Assembly: GCF_041321145.1 (NCBI RefSeq) | Contig: NZ_JBGGWA010000017.1 | Span: 62,001-126,000, forward strand | DNA: 64,000 bases | From: Paraburkholderia sp041321145 | GTDB lineage: Bacteria > Pseudomonadota > Gammaproteobacteria > Burkholderiales > Burkholderiaceae | Direction: 5' to 3' | Shown here: positions 24,581 through 33,961 of the stretch, piece by piece | How positions within the stretch are numbered: position 1 is the stretch's first letter | Layout of the letters: each line of letters begins with the position of its first letter | Made by a program: the position numbers and the translations under genes | Notes under the pieces: generated by a model | What the model saw: the letters and a program-made list of their open reading frames with translations, nothing else | What the model was told of the DNA's origin: nothing | Database searches by the model: none

Positions 24581-24834
24581 TCCCGCCGTTTGTGGACAGA
24601 GTCGGTCACTCGTGTCCGTCGCAGGCGATGATTGCATCTTCTACGCGAAGCGGGGAACGGTACAGCTTAGATGCTTACCAACCTTGCCATCGGGCAGCAT
24701 GCCGTCTTACGCTCGGAGAAGGCGACCGCCATCGCGTACGGGCGATTCTATGTAGGCTTACTCAAACAGGGTGTATGGGAGAGTCAGTCGGAATTGGCCG
24801 CTAGCCATTCGGTTTCGAAGGGGCATGTTTCTAA

Positions 24835-26013
24835 GGAAAGTCTGCAAAAGTCCTGGCATTGACGTGAGCGTGGACTATCCTGGGAGCAGGAGAATCTAAG
24901 GGATGGGTGATGGCACAACTTGGCCTTGGTCTGGATCTGTCAACGAAACGCACGCGCAAGCGGGAATTTCTCGAAGAGATGAGGCGCGTGGTGCCGTGGC
25001 CGCAGCTGATTGCCCTGATTGAGCCGCACTATCCGAAGGGTAAAACGGGACGGCCGCCATTTCCGATTGCCACGATGCTGCAGATTCACTTTATGCAGCA
25101 GTGGTTTGGTCTGTCAGACCCGGCGATGGAAGAAGCGCTCTATGACGTACCGCTGTATCGCGACTTTGCGGGGCTTGACGACGGCATGACGCGATTGCCC
25201 GACGAGAGCACGATCCTCCGGTTTCGTCACCTGCTCGAAGCGCACGGTCTGGCTGTGCAGATGCTCGCGCTGGTCAATGAGATCCTGAGCGGGAAAGGTC
25301 TGATGCTCAAGGCCGGGTCGGTAGTCGACGCCACATTGATTTCTGCGCCCAACTCGACGAAGAACGCCTCAGGTACGCGGGACCCGGAAATGCACCAGAC
25401 GAAGAAGGGAAATCAATGGTACTTCGGGATGAAAGCACATATCGGCGTGGACGCGGAATCTGGCCTGGTTCACACGGTCATCGGCACAGCCGCCAACGCT
25501 CAGGACATCAATACAGCCGAAGCGTTGCTACACGGCGAAGAGGCGGATGTGTACGCTGATGCCGGATATCAGGGTATTCAGAAGCGATGCGCGGACGGTT
25601 CAGTGCGCTGGCATGTCGCAATGGGACCAGGCAAGCGCAGAAAACTGGATCTGAGTGATCGTCTGGACGCGATATACGATCAGATCGAACGCCTGAAGGC
25701 CGGCGTCCGCGCCAAGGTGGAGCATCCATTCCGGATCATCAAGCGACAGTTTGGCTATACGAAGACCCGATACCGGGGCCTAATGAAGAACACTGCCCAG
25801 ATCACGACGCTGTTTGCGCTGGGCAATCTGTGGATGACGCGTAAGGCACTGCGCAAGGCGTGAAACACGCGGGCGCAGATGTCATGAGTTTCGGCAAACG
25901 CACGTTGCCACGGTTCGAATAAAACTGTGATCGAGGTCCCAGCATCTTCGCCGCCACTACAACGCGGGCAGCAAACCGCGCGACGTGCAGGAAACGGGTT
26001 GTGCAGACCTTCC
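24835..26013 (+). mobile_element. IS5-family insertion sequence with 4-bp target duplication
   Basis: 1179 bp with imperfect terminal inverted repeats: GGAAAGTCTGCAAAAGTCC at the left and, reading inward, GGAAGGTCTGCACAACCCG at the right. It is flanked by the direct repeat CTAA (24831-24834 and 26014-26017), the YTAR-type duplication typical of IS5. The transposase gene is intact, so this is probably the youngest insertion in the cluster. Confidence 0.88.
24910..25863 (+). CDS. IS5-family transposase
   Basis: A 317-residue DDE transposase (start ATG 24910). The catalytic triad is readable: Asp in SVVDATLIS, Asp in YADAGYQG, and Glu in KVEHPFRIIKRQFG, the last within the Y-(2)-R-(3)-E-(6)-K signature region of IS4/IS5 transposases. 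The N-terminal IS5 domain opens with QLIALIEPHYPKG. Full length for the family. Confidence 0.94.
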   Translation: MAQLGLGLDLSTKRTRKREFLEEMRRVVPWPQLIALIEPHYPKGKTGRPPFPIATMLQIHFMQQWFGLSDPAMEEALYDVPLYRDFAGLDDGMTRLPDESTILRFRHLLEAHGLAVQMLALVNEILSGKGLMLKAGSVVDATLISAPNSTKNASGTRDPEMHQTKKGNQWYFGMKAHIGVDAESGLVHTVIGTAANAQDINTAEALLHGEEADVYADAGYQGIQKRCADGSVRWHVAMGPGKRRKLDLSDRLDAIYDQIERLKAGVRAKVEHPFRIIKRQFGYTKTRYRGLMKNTAQITTLFALGNLWMTRKALRKA

Positions 26014-26636
26014 CTAAAGCAATTAAAGCTGCTCGCCTCCCCCATCCTATCGTCCAAGCTATTGGCGCGGAGAGTCGCGTGTCGTTCCGAGTCGTCGAGG
26101 CTCTTGACGAGCTTATCAAGGTGGTTGGGATTGAAAGATTGCGCGAACATGCAGCTCAAATCGGGCCGTGCCCTGACGTACCGGTGTCGCAATTACTCCC
26201 GGCGCTAGCGGTCGGCGAACGGCCGGACTATCGGCGCATGCCGTTTCGACTTTCCATAGCGCGCAACGGACGGTACATACGGATCGACTCTCCTGAGATA
26301 GCGGCACTAATTTCGCGCCTCCCAGAGGTTGAAACGGCACTCAACTTGACCGCAGTGGTCACCGCATCGATAAGCGAGTCGATCGCCATCTTGCTTTCAC
26401 TTTTCGCGGCGACGACCGTATCAACCAGTTCCTGCTCAGTCATCGTTTGTCCCTGTCGAGTCGCAATGGACCGTTCCCGCGGACCGGGGCCGCCGGTTAC
26501 GCCACCTTACCGCATGGCGGCGCATCCGCGCAAACGGGACGCTTCCTTTAACTCCAGATATTCCACAGGCTGCCGGTGATTCAAAAAGGTAGTGAGCGCG
26601 GACCGCTTGGAAACGCGCAGATGCCCATGCTGACAC

Positions 26637-28043
26637 TCACGGCGATGAGCGAGACGAACTCATGCGCCCAAATACGAATTGCCCTAGGTACCAAACCAGT
26701 TCCGTATTCGCAACGATGTCCTCCTCCACTACAGTTGCGGCCTCGAGCTTCATACGACGCAGCATCAGCTTGCCCTCCCTCGACGCAACCCACGCGCGGA
26801 CCAGTTCCTTGCGGGTTTTGGCGTCCGCCGCGTTGAAGTGTTCGCGGCCCTTACGCGACTCCTCATTCATGCGTGCACGGACTTCTTCTTCGCGCGAAGC
26901 GAGGCTGCGAGCGACCGAACTCTGGGTTTTGGTTTTTACGACATCCGCTTCAGTCTCTTCGGTAAGTAGCTTCGCCTGAACCTCGACCATCTTGCGCTCG
27001 GCTTCAGACATCTTCCAGTTATCGCGTAGGGCTCGCATCAGGTAGCCGGCGGGACTCCTTTTTATCTGTCCACGATTGAGCTTGAATCGCGTGTATTCGA
27101 CAGCCTGCTGGATGTGCGCATCGGTCCAGACTTCGCGGTTCTCGGAAATCTCGCTGAACTGCTTGGTAGACAGGTTGAATTCTTCTTTGAGAATTTTGTA
27201 CAGATGACTGGCGTCAGCCAAGCTGGCCAGCGCAGCGTCGGCGGTATCCTTGCGCTTGAGCAGGAACCTTATGCGGTCGATTTTTTTCGACGTGCTGGAC
27301 TCGGTCCTGGTCTCGTAGGACAGCTCGATGTCCGACACCTCATTGATTTCACGCACAGCTGGTTCTAGCCAGTCGCGCTTGAAGTATTTAAAGATGGCGG
27401 CGTTCGCTCCCATTCTGCCGGGCCAGTTTCGCATGTCTTCAAGCGGTATCCATTCCGTTCGGCCATTGGGAACACTGGGAAGGACCTGGTCATAAATCGC
27501 GCGCGCTAGGCTGCGAGTAAAAGCCGTCGATATACGCAGGCTCAACCAGTGAGATTTTTTTGGGTCACGGATTTGCGGGACCAAGCGAGGATGCACGTCG
27601 AATCGAATGCGCCCCCTGTGGAAGCCGACCATACCCATCAACTGGACTGATACCCACAGGTCGTTTTCGTTGGGGTCCCGATCGAGCGGTGTATCGGTGA
27701 CCTGGATTTTCGCGTCCTGAGCTTCTTCCGCAATAGTGCGCAAGTGCTTGAGATTGCGGCTGTCATAGCGCATCAACCACTTGAAGTAATTCAACTCAAC
27801 GTCGTACTGGTCTCGTGCTTCCTGCTCCTGGGCGACAATGAAATATGCGGCGTCAAGAAAGCGCCGCGCCGGCAGCCCCATGTTGACGACTTGGGTGAAA
27901 AAGTTGTTGCGCTGGTATCCGATTTCACGTTTCGCTTCGGTGATGGGCAAACCCAAGTCGAACATGTCCTCGAACAGCGCGAGCGCCATCTGTCGCGGTG
28001 TGACTTTCGACTTGCCTTCTTCTGGACTGTCCTCCGCCGCCAT
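26637..28043 (-). CDS. plasmid replication initiator protein (RepB/Rep_3-like)
   Basis: A 468-residue protein with the two-winged-helix layout of iteron-plasmid initiators: an N-terminal region with a HTH-like stretch (GLPITEAKREIGYQRNNFF), a first winged helix around residues 120-220 (SLRISTAFTRSLARAIYDQVL), a second around 225-330 ending in DRIRFLLKR, and a long charged coiled C-terminus (AERKMVEVQAKLL onward). Next to it lie many iterons and parAB, which supports the role. It would bind the iterons at 28.1-28.9 kb and open the origin. Longer than most Rep_3 proteins (250-350 residues) because of the C-terminal extension. Confidence 0.82.
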   Translation of the reverse strand: MAAEDSPEEGKSKVTPRQMALALFEDMFDLGLPITEAKREIGYQRNNFFTQVVNMGLPARRFLDAAYFIVAQEQEARDQYDVELNYFKWLMRYDSRNLKHLRTIAEEAQDAKIQVTDTPLDRDPNENDLWVSVQLMGMVGFHRGRIRFDVHPRLVPQIRDPKKSHWLSLRISTAFTRSLARAIYDQVLPSVPNGRTEWIPLEDMRNWPGRMGANAAIFKYFKRDWLEPAVREINEVSDIELSYETRTESSTSKKIDRIRFLLKRKDTADAALASLADASHLYKILKEEFNLSTKQFSEISENREVWTDAHIQQAVEYTRFKLNRGQIKRSPAGYLMRALRDNWKMSEAERKMVEVQAKLLTEETEADVVKTKTQSSVARSLASREEEVRARMNEESRKGREHFNAADAKTRKELVRAWVASREGKLMLRRMKLEAATVVEEDIVANTELVWYLGQFVFGRMSSSRSSP

Positions 28044-28103
28044 ATTCTCATCCGCTCTTCATTTTCGCTTTCGGGAATGTAGCATTCGTGGGTGAGCTGT
28101 CAA

Positions 28104-28859
28104 CACATACAACCTCACCATCAGCCGGCCGCACTGGCTGGCTGTCGCCGACGCTCATCCGCCATGCACAATGAACCTCACCGCAGCACAATCAACCTCA
28201 CCACGACAGACACGTATCTCCCGTCAAACCCTTATCCCGTTTGATTAGAATTAGTTTTTGCGCCGCTATGCACAGCCAACCTCACCGTTGGACAAGCGAG
28301 CGAATTCCGCACATCTGACCTCACCTTCGTGTGAAGCCGGCCTCACCTTGACCACACAACGAATCTCACCTTCGTGCACATCCGATCTCACCTTTGACAC
28401 ACCTGATCTCACCTTTTGGAGGTTAAGACTTTGAAAATAAACAAAATCAGATTCCTCTGTTGGTTTGTGGGGTTGTTTGATTTATAAAAAAACAAACCAA
28501 CCCGTCACTAGGAAGCAACTTGCCGAGCGGCCATGATGGTGAGGTTGATTGTGCTAAGCAGCAGCTGCGGCTCAGCCCCTGGTTCTGTTTTCACAGAAAC
28601 ACGTTTTCGATCGGTAAAGCTGTGGATTGAAGGTGAGGTTCATTGTGCAGGCGTTTGCACAGACACCTGTATAGAAACCCCGGCGCGTGCGATTCGGTGA
28701 AGATCGAAAAGGAAGGTGAGATCAGTTGTGCTGGATGAGACAGCTCTGAGCGAGCCGATGCGTTCGTAGCACAATGAATCTCACCATGTGCTGTACTTTT
28801 GTGCAAAGTTCGATTTGCGTGTCGATACTGCTTTCAGAATTAGCACAATCGACCTCACC
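28104..28859. repeat. origin iterons, about fourteen 17-bp copies in both orientations
   Basis: Consensus GCACAATSAACCTCACC, with CTCACC almost invariant. Forward copies start near 28104, 28166, 28186, 28270, 28309, 28331, 28354, 28376, 28397, 28769 and 28843. Reverse copies (GGTGAGG...TTGTGC) start at 28538, 28632 and 28715. Spacing varies from 20 to about 80 bases. These are the expected binding sites of the adjacent Rep protein; inverted copies and copies near the rep start could act in handcuffing and rep autoregulation. Confidence 0.9.
28425..28500. other. AT-rich stretch in the replication origin (candidate unwinding element)
   Basis: Between the forward iteron block and the reverse iterons lies a stretch rich in A and T (GAAAATAAACAAAATC and TTTATAAAAAAACAAACC) within otherwise GC-rich DNA. 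That position and composition fit an origin unwinding element. No clear DnaA box was confirmed by eye. Confidence 0.55.
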
Positions 28860-29069
28860 TTGAACGACCGTCTGGTGACCGGCGCGCCAACTACAGGCCT
28901 TATCGGTGACAATACTGCCGAATGGCGTTGGTCGAAAGAGCGGGAAGTTCCTCTTTTAAGCGTGTCGGCCGCACTCCAGTCAACCGCAAACGCCCAATGA
29001 CGAGTGGTTTTCCAGAAAGTCTTCATGAAAAACAGCCTCTTATAGAGCAATTTTTATGTGTTTCCTGTA

Positions 29070-29107
29070 TTCTGAGGTTCATCGAAATTTACGGATAAAC
29101 CTCAGAA
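29070..29107. promoter_or_regulatory. inverted repeat over the parA start (candidate operator)
   Basis: TTCTGAGGTT (29070-29079) and its exact complement AACCTCAGAA (29098-29107) are separated by 18 bases, and the right arm runs into the ATG at 29107. ParA proteins with an N-terminal HTH usually repress their own operon, so this is the likely site. Confidence 0.65.
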
Positions 29108-30318
29108 TGGTGAAAACGAGCCAACTTCCTGCTGTGGACCGAACGGTTCCTCTTGAGCAGATTAGCCAGTTCGCTGAAAAGGTTTCAATTTTCACTGATG
29201 AACTGCGTAACACCATTCTTGCACCCCGACCGCGAAAAGCTGCTCCTGTTTTCAAAACAGGGGAAATTGCTGAGATGTGCAACATCTCTCATTCTCAGGT
29301 CCAATACCTCGCAACGAAGAGCGACGGAGAGTTGCCGCCAGGCACCGCTGCCGGTACCGGCCGGACCCGCACATTCACTCTGGAGGAAGCACGCCTCTGG
29401 GTCCAGAAAGTCTCCGACATTTATCAGACTCCACTCGTTACGGGAACGCGTGAGCCGGAAGGGAAAATCGTCATAACGGCCCAGTTGAAGGGCGGCTCGG
29501 CAAAGACAACCACAACTATGTGTCTCGCGCAAGGACTGACCTTGCGCGGGCGCAAGGTGCTTGTCATAGACCTCGACCCTCAGGCCTCGCTTTCTGAACT
29601 GTGCGGCTTGTACGCGGAAAAGGATGTGACGCCTGACGACACCGTGTTGCCGTATATTTACGACCAGGACGTCGAGGGTGGCCTGGAAACAAGGGTTCAG
29701 TCGACTTACTGGGATGGGCTTGACGTGATTCCGGCTCACACCGAATTGATTGGCGCAGAGTTCCATCTGCCTGCGATGCAGAAGATGAGGCCAGGATTCC
29801 GGTTCTGGACAGTGCTTCGCCAAGGTCTCGAGCCATTACGCAAGCGCTACGACTACATCCTTATGGACACGTCGCCTTCCCTGTCGTACCTCAACCTGAA
29901 TGCACTGTTGGCGGCGGATGCCATGGTCATGCCGATGGTTCCGGAAAATCTGGACTTCATCAGCTCGCTATCGTTTTGGCGACTGTTTTCAGATGTATCC
30001 AAGAGTTTCATCAAGTATGAGCAAGACAAGAAATACGACTTTATCTCACTGATGCTTTCGAGGGTCGATTACGGGCGCACCTCCTCCGCACCTATCGTGC
30101 GCGCATGGGCACAGAGCGCATATGAGAGCTGGCTGCATTCGATTGAAGTGCCGGCAAGTTCCGTGATGAGCACAGGAGCGTTGGCATTTTCAACTGTATT
30201 CGACGTAAGCAGCACCCATAGCGCGGCTAAGTCGTTGCAGCGTGTACGACAACCCCTTGTCGATTACTGCCGATGGGTGGACGAGATATATTCAGAAAAA
30301 TGGAGGAACGCGCAATGA
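29107..30318 (+). CDS. parA: ParA partition ATPase with N-terminal DNA-binding domain
   Basis: A 403-residue type Ia ParA. The N-terminal 115 residues hold a MerR-like HTH (FKTGEIAEMCNISHSQVQYLA). The ATPase part has the deviant Walker A QLKGGSAKTTTT near residue 140, a Walker A' VLVIDLDPQASLS, and a Walker B YDYILMDTSPS. It drives plasmid segregation on the nucleoid. The ATG at 29107 is chosen over one at 29056, but neither has a strong ribosome site. parB follows with a 4-base overlap. Confidence 0.93.
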   Translation: MVKTSQLPAVDRTVPLEQISQFAEKVSIFTDELRNTILAPRPRKAAPVFKTGEIAEMCNISHSQVQYLATKSDGELPPGTAAGTGRTRTFTLEEARLWVQKVSDIYQTPLVTGTREPEGKIVITAQLKGGSAKTTTTMCLAQGLTLRGRKVLVIDLDPQASLSELCGLYAEKDVTPDDTVLPYIYDQDVEGGLETRVQSTYWDGLDVIPAHTELIGAEFHLPAMQKMRPGFRFWTVLRQGLEPLRKRYDYILMDTSPSLSYLNLNALLAADAMVMPMVPENLDFISSLSFWRLFSDVSKSFIKYEQDKKYDFISLMLSRVDYGRTSSAPIVRAWAQSAYESWLHSIEVPASSVMSTGALAFSTVFDVSSTHSAAKSLQRVRQPLVDYCRWVDEIYSEKWRNAQ

Positions 30319-31292
30319 GCAATATGCGAGAGCAACTGCTGGCCAAGACGTCCGGCATCCGGACGACCTCATCTATTAAGGAAGATGAGGTCAAGCGTAG
30401 TAACCGAACGCAGACGGCGCCTGGCCTCGCGGGTGCGCTTGCCGTAGCGCAACTACGTGTCCAGGAGCTGGAGTCCACTGGCGCCGCGTCGCAATTATCG
30501 GTGTCCGACATCGTGCCGAACCCTTGGCAGCCGCGGCGGGTATTCAACGAGGCAAAGCTGTCGGAACTGGCCGAGTCCATTCGTGAAGTCGGGCTTATGC
30601 AGCCGATCGTGGTCCGTCGCGCCGAGGATATCTATCAGATTGTGGCAGGCGAACGTCGGTGGCGCGCACATAAGATGGTGGGACTCGATGCCGTCAAGGC
30701 TGTCGTTGTGGAGTGCTCCGACGAAGACATGGCTGTGCTAGCCCTCGTGGAGAATGTTAGTCGTGACGACTTGTCGGACTATGAGGTCGCCATGTCCATG
30801 AGGCAGACCGAGAAGGAGTTCCCTGACCGTAAGCGGATGGCAGAGGCACTGGGTATGTCTCGCAGCGGGCTCTACCAGTTCCTCTCGTTTGAAAATTTGC
30901 CGGACTTCATCAGAAAAGACCTCGATATCCAGCCGCGGCTGCTTGGCGGGACTGCTGCCCAAGCCATTGTTGCGGCCATCAAGAAACACGGCGAAGACGG
31001 TGCGAACGCAGCAATGGAACTCTGGCCGCTCGTTGTGAAGGGCGATATGGATCAGGGGAAGGTGGCAGCGGCGATTAGGGCGTTGGCGACTCGTCGAACG
31101 ACGACGACTAATTCTGCAAGCGAGCGGAGCATCGACAAGTTTTTCTCTGGCAAGGAACACGCCGGTTCCATTACCAAGGACATTGGTGGCATCACGGTAA
31201 AAATTAAGGCCGGCGTTCTCACCGACGCGCAGGAGACGCAGATTCGGGAACTTATCAGCCAGATGTTCCACGCTCAGCCGAAAACGAACTGA
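30315..31292 (+). CDS. parB: ParB partition protein
   Basis: A 325-residue ParB. The ATG at 30315 overlaps the parA stop and has a GGAGG site. The ParB N-domain runs from about residue 70 (SDIVPNPWQPRRVFNEAKL) through GLMQPIVVRR and the CTP-binding motif GERRWRAHK, then ENVSRDDLSDYEVA. An HTH follows (RMAEALGMSRSGLYQF), then the C-terminal dimerisation part. It would bind the palindromes found just downstream. Confidence 0.94.
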   Translation: MSNMREQLLAKTSGIRTTSSIKEDEVKRSNRTQTAPGLAGALAVAQLRVQELESTGAASQLSVSDIVPNPWQPRRVFNEAKLSELAESIREVGLMQPIVVRRAEDIYQIVAGERRWRAHKMVGLDAVKAVVVECSDEDMAVLALVENVSRDDLSDYEVAMSMRQTEKEFPDRKRMAEALGMSRSGLYQFLSFENLPDFIRKDLDIQPRLLGGTAAQAIVAAIKKHGEDGANAAMELWPLVVKGDMDQGKVAAAIRALATRRTTTTNSASERSIDKFFSGKEHAGSITKDIGGITVKIKAGVLTDAQETQIRELISQMFHAQPKTN

Positions 31293-31314
31293 GGAACGCC
31301 TCACTCTTAACCAT

Positions 31315-31339
31315 GCCCCGCCTTGCGCGGGCTTTTTTT
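31315..31339 (+). terminator. terminator of parAB
   Basis: Bulged 7-bp GC stem (31315-31321 with 31325-31332) followed by seven T residues (31333-31339), 22 bases after parB. Confidence 0.85.
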
Positions 31340-31356
31340 CGTCCAGCCGTTCCTAA

Positions 31357-31629
31357 TGTGTCTAGAGTCTAGACACACCGCCGGTTGCGTCGCTATCTGG
31401 CCCCGAGCATTCGTGTCTAGACACTGGGTTAGACAGCAGTTGGCGGCCACCGTGCGGCCACGCGGGGACCAATGAAGGGCTGCGCCCCCCCTCGGCGTGT
31501 CTAGACTCTAGACACGCCAGAGGATAGTTGTTGGTTCCGGGTAGCGCGGTCTGGATCTAAGCAGCTCACGGCTCCCGTAAGCGTCGATGGTTGCGGACGA
31601 GGGATTGAGCGTGTCTAGACTCTAGACAC
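31357..31629. promoter_or_regulatory. cluster of four palindromic parS-like sites
   Basis: Four copies of a TCTAGA-based palindrome follow the parAB terminator. Site 1, 31357-31377: arms TGTGTCTAGA and its complement around a single G. Site 2, 31413-31424: GTGTCTAGACAC. Site 3, 31494-31518: 12-base arms (GGCGTGTCTAGA) around a single C. Site 4, 31611-31629: GTGTCTAGA arms around a single C. Their position after parB and exact dyad symmetry fit a partition centromere bound by ParB. Confidence 0.82.
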
Positions 31630-31697
31630 ACGTTCAATCGAAGCAGCCACACAGCAGCGAGGCTGTTATTGAGAAGTTGCGATCGAGGGTCAGTAAA

Positions 31698-31973
31698 TCA
31701 GCGCCGTCGCAGCAGCCTGATCAAGTTGAATGCGAAAAACGTGCGGCCCAAAGAGCCCTTCGGCTCAATCCCAAACTTCCGACAAACATCCATCGCAACT
31801 GCAAGTAAGCGTTCCTGTTTACCGTACCTTCGTCTGGAAAGTTGCTGATTGTTGAGCAAAACCCACTCGCGCAACCGGCCTCGGATTCGAGAAGATGCCT
31901 GCCGAGCATCCACCGCGACATTCACGTGCGGTGCTCTGGTACCTTTGAAGGACGCAGCGCCGCCCCGCGGCAA
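31698..31973 (-). CDS. small basic hypothetical protein (doubtful)
   Basis: A 91-residue, strongly basic reading frame in otherwise empty DNA after the parS sites. Its last 60 residues (KQERLLAVAMDVCRKFGIEP onward) look more protein-like than its N-terminus. No ribosome site stands out and no family is recognised. It may be a remnant. Confidence 0.25.
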   Translation of the reverse strand: MPRGGAASFKGTRAPHVNVAVDARQASSRIRGRLREWVLLNNQQLSRRRYGKQERLLAVAMDVCRKFGIEPKGSLGRTFFAFNLIRLLRRR

Positions 31974-32592
31974 CCCCTAAGATCGCGACGAACTAGACTG
32001 CTGTGATCAGCAATGTTCGACTTTGCGCGACTATCTCCTTGATGTTGTTTCAGGCCATGGTATTTCCTCTTGCAATTGTGTCCATGCCTTTGTGGAGCAA
32101 GCAGGCGTGATTGCCATGACAGCATGGTGATGCGTTTCTATTACTGAGTGCTCAAGTAGCGTCGCACTGGAACTTCCCTCTTTTCGCTCGCCGTCGATGC
32201 TACCTGGAAGCACCTTAGACTGGTCCACACGCAGATCAACTCTCTCTCGAAGTATCGAGACGATTTCAGTCGTCAGGCCCGGCCCGGGCGGGCGGCTGTC
32301 CCATAGGCCGGTCGCCCGCGGCGCATGGCCTCCGCGATTTGTAACGCACTGGCCAGTTGCGCGGGCAACAATTTCTCTAGTATTTGCGGTGAGCGCCGAA
32401 TCGTGATCGACGAAAGACGTCGCGACAATGACAGATCATGACGTGCGTGAAGGTCCGGTGCACGTTGCGGCGGAGCAGGAGCAAGCGGCCCTCGTGAAGG
32501 TCCAGCGCATCGACAATCATCGCTGCGCCGATCATAGCGACGAGAAGACCTTAACTGTACGGTGGCACTTGATAGTCGTGGGACACTGACGG
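31974..32592. other. non-coding stretch without recognisable features
   Basis: About 620 bases between the doubtful small gene and the integrase remnant. Short open frames on both strands lack ribosome sites and protein-like composition. No clear repeat or hairpin with a T run was seen. Confidence 0.5.
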
Positions 32593-33821
32593 TTACCTTG
32601 TCACGCGTGAACGGGCTAGCTGCGTCGCCAGTGCGCGCTTTAGTGGTTCGTCGTCCACGTACTGGCGGAAGGTTCTCAGATCGCTGTGTCCCATGTTTTC
32701 GAGCGCCGCAGAGGCGTCCAGGCCGTCGCGGACCGCCTGCGCGAGCCCTTTGGCGTAGGTGTGACGCAGCCAGTGCGTGGAGGCGCGCTCAAACCGGTCG
32801 GCATCGACCCGCCGGCCGTGGGCGCGGGCGTAGGCGAGCGCCTGGCTGCGCAACCCGGTGACCAGTTTCCAGATCGCCGCGCGGCTGCGGATGCCCCTGA
32901 GTTCACCCAGCGGGAGCGTCGCACCGACAGCAGCAGCGGCAGGTTCTCGTCTGGCAGTGGCACCGGGGGCAGGCCAAACGCGATCCGGTAGGCCTGCAGC
33001 GACAGCGCAATCTCGTCGCACGGCACCCAGTGGGTCTTGCCGCCCTTGCCGCGCTCGACGCGCAGTAGCCACTGGAAGGGCGGGGCATCCGGAAACTCGC
33101 GACGAAGAGTCTGCGGTACCGGCTCGATGCGCACATGCCCCATCCGGCATTGCACCGCCTCGGAGGTGCGCAGACCGGTCCGTTCAAATAGGTCCTCCAA
33201 GAACAGGTCACGCGCCTGCGCCAGGCGCGCTTCCCGGCCGGACTCTGCCCTTGGGCGGGAAGCAATCGCTTCGCGCAGCGACGCCGTGTCGTCCGTTGAC
33301 AGGAAGCGCGCCTGCTCATCCGGCTCGCGCCGGCCGACCGTTGGCAGTCCGGTGGCCGGATTCAGCTGCAGGAAGCCGACGTCCCGCAGCCAGTCGAACA
33401 GAGACGTAACGATTTTCTGGGTCTGGCCGGCCGAGCGGTCGGTGAGCGGCCCGAGGAACGGCCGCCAGTCCTCCGAGCCGCGCCGTACGCCAGGCTTGCG
33501 CACCGCCCACGGCGCCGGCGCTTGCAGGAATCCGATGTAGGCGGAAAATTCGTCCAGCCCCCAGCTCGAGATGGGCATGCCGGTCTGCCGCGCATACCAG
33601 AAGAGGCGCTCGACCTCGGTGCGGTACTGCGCGAGCGTGGTCGTGGCCAGGCGCCCGCGACCAGTGGCTTTGGCCGCGAGCCAGCGCCCGACGACGTCCT
33701 CGTCCGACAGGTGCGGCGGCAGGATCGGACTCTGGAGCCGGTTCGGGCGGTGGGCGACAACTTCCGGCAACCCGTGGGCCGCGACGACGGCGTCCGGTTC
33801 AGTACGGTCCACTGCGGTCAT
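32593..33821 (-). pseudogene. tyrosine integrase, frameshifted
   Basis: From 33821 the first 300 or so residues read as a tyrosine recombinase: an N-terminal SAM-like core-binding domain (TTLAQYRTEVERLFWYARQ), then the catalytic domain with Arg in RTGLRTSEAVQCR. Near 32905-32930 the frame changes, and the rest (RSRAAIWKLVTGL, HWLRHTYAKG with His and Arg, LENMGHSDLRTFRQYV with His and Tyr) is in another frame up to a stop at 32593. One indel accounts for the break. Not related to the RIT recombinases in sequence style. Confidence 0.8.
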
Positions 33822-33961
33822 CGGGATGCTCCGGAGTCAGTTGTGCTCACACGCCAGACGCAACTAACGGTCTGTGCACCGTCCGCCAGCGCGGGCGACA
33901 AGGTCATGCAGCGCGGCGGAATGGCCGTCACGGTTGGGGGCAAGGGCAGGGCGGGGCCGTT

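Larger units (their letters stand above)
18824..24678 (-). mobile_element. decayed IS66-family element interrupted by a RIT element
   Basis: tnpA, tnpB and tnpC lie in the usual IS66 order on the minus strand. The element's outer end is placed at 24678, where the minus strand reads GTAAGC, the usual start of IS66-family terminal repeats. tnpB and tnpC carry frameshifts and nonsense codons, and tnpC is split by the RIT element (18937-22409). The opposite end is missing beyond 18824. The intact end cuts into a ParB-like gene. Confidence 0.75.
24679..26579 (+). pseudogene. ParB-like plasmid protein, truncated by IS66 and split by an IS5-family element
   Basis: Codons at 24679-24834 read NLAIGQHAVLRSEKAT and then YGRFYVGLLKQGVWESQ with a helix-turn-helix (SELAASHSVSKGHVS). 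Removing the IS5-family copy and one CTAA repeat joins HVSK in frame to AIKAARLPHPIVQAIG, followed by a C-terminal domain (RPDYRRMPFRLSIARNGRYI). This resembles a family of ParB-like DNA-binding proteins of Burkholderia plasmids and phages. The N-terminus is lost where the IS66 end lies. The last 40-50 residues before the stop look unlike protein, so the true end may be near 26400. Confidence 0.65.

Noticed and set aside
26228..26443. Minus-strand 71-codon frame opposite the end of the ParB-like gene
   Set aside because: It looks somewhat protein-like (MTEQELVDTVVAAKSES), but it overlaps the readable ParB-like C-terminal domain and has no family or context. Not enough to call.
28104..28859. 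Repeated short sequences considered as a CRISPR array
   Set aside because: Repeats are 17 bases with variable gaps and both orientations, next to a Rep gene. This is an iteron origin. No Cas genes or regular spacers are present.
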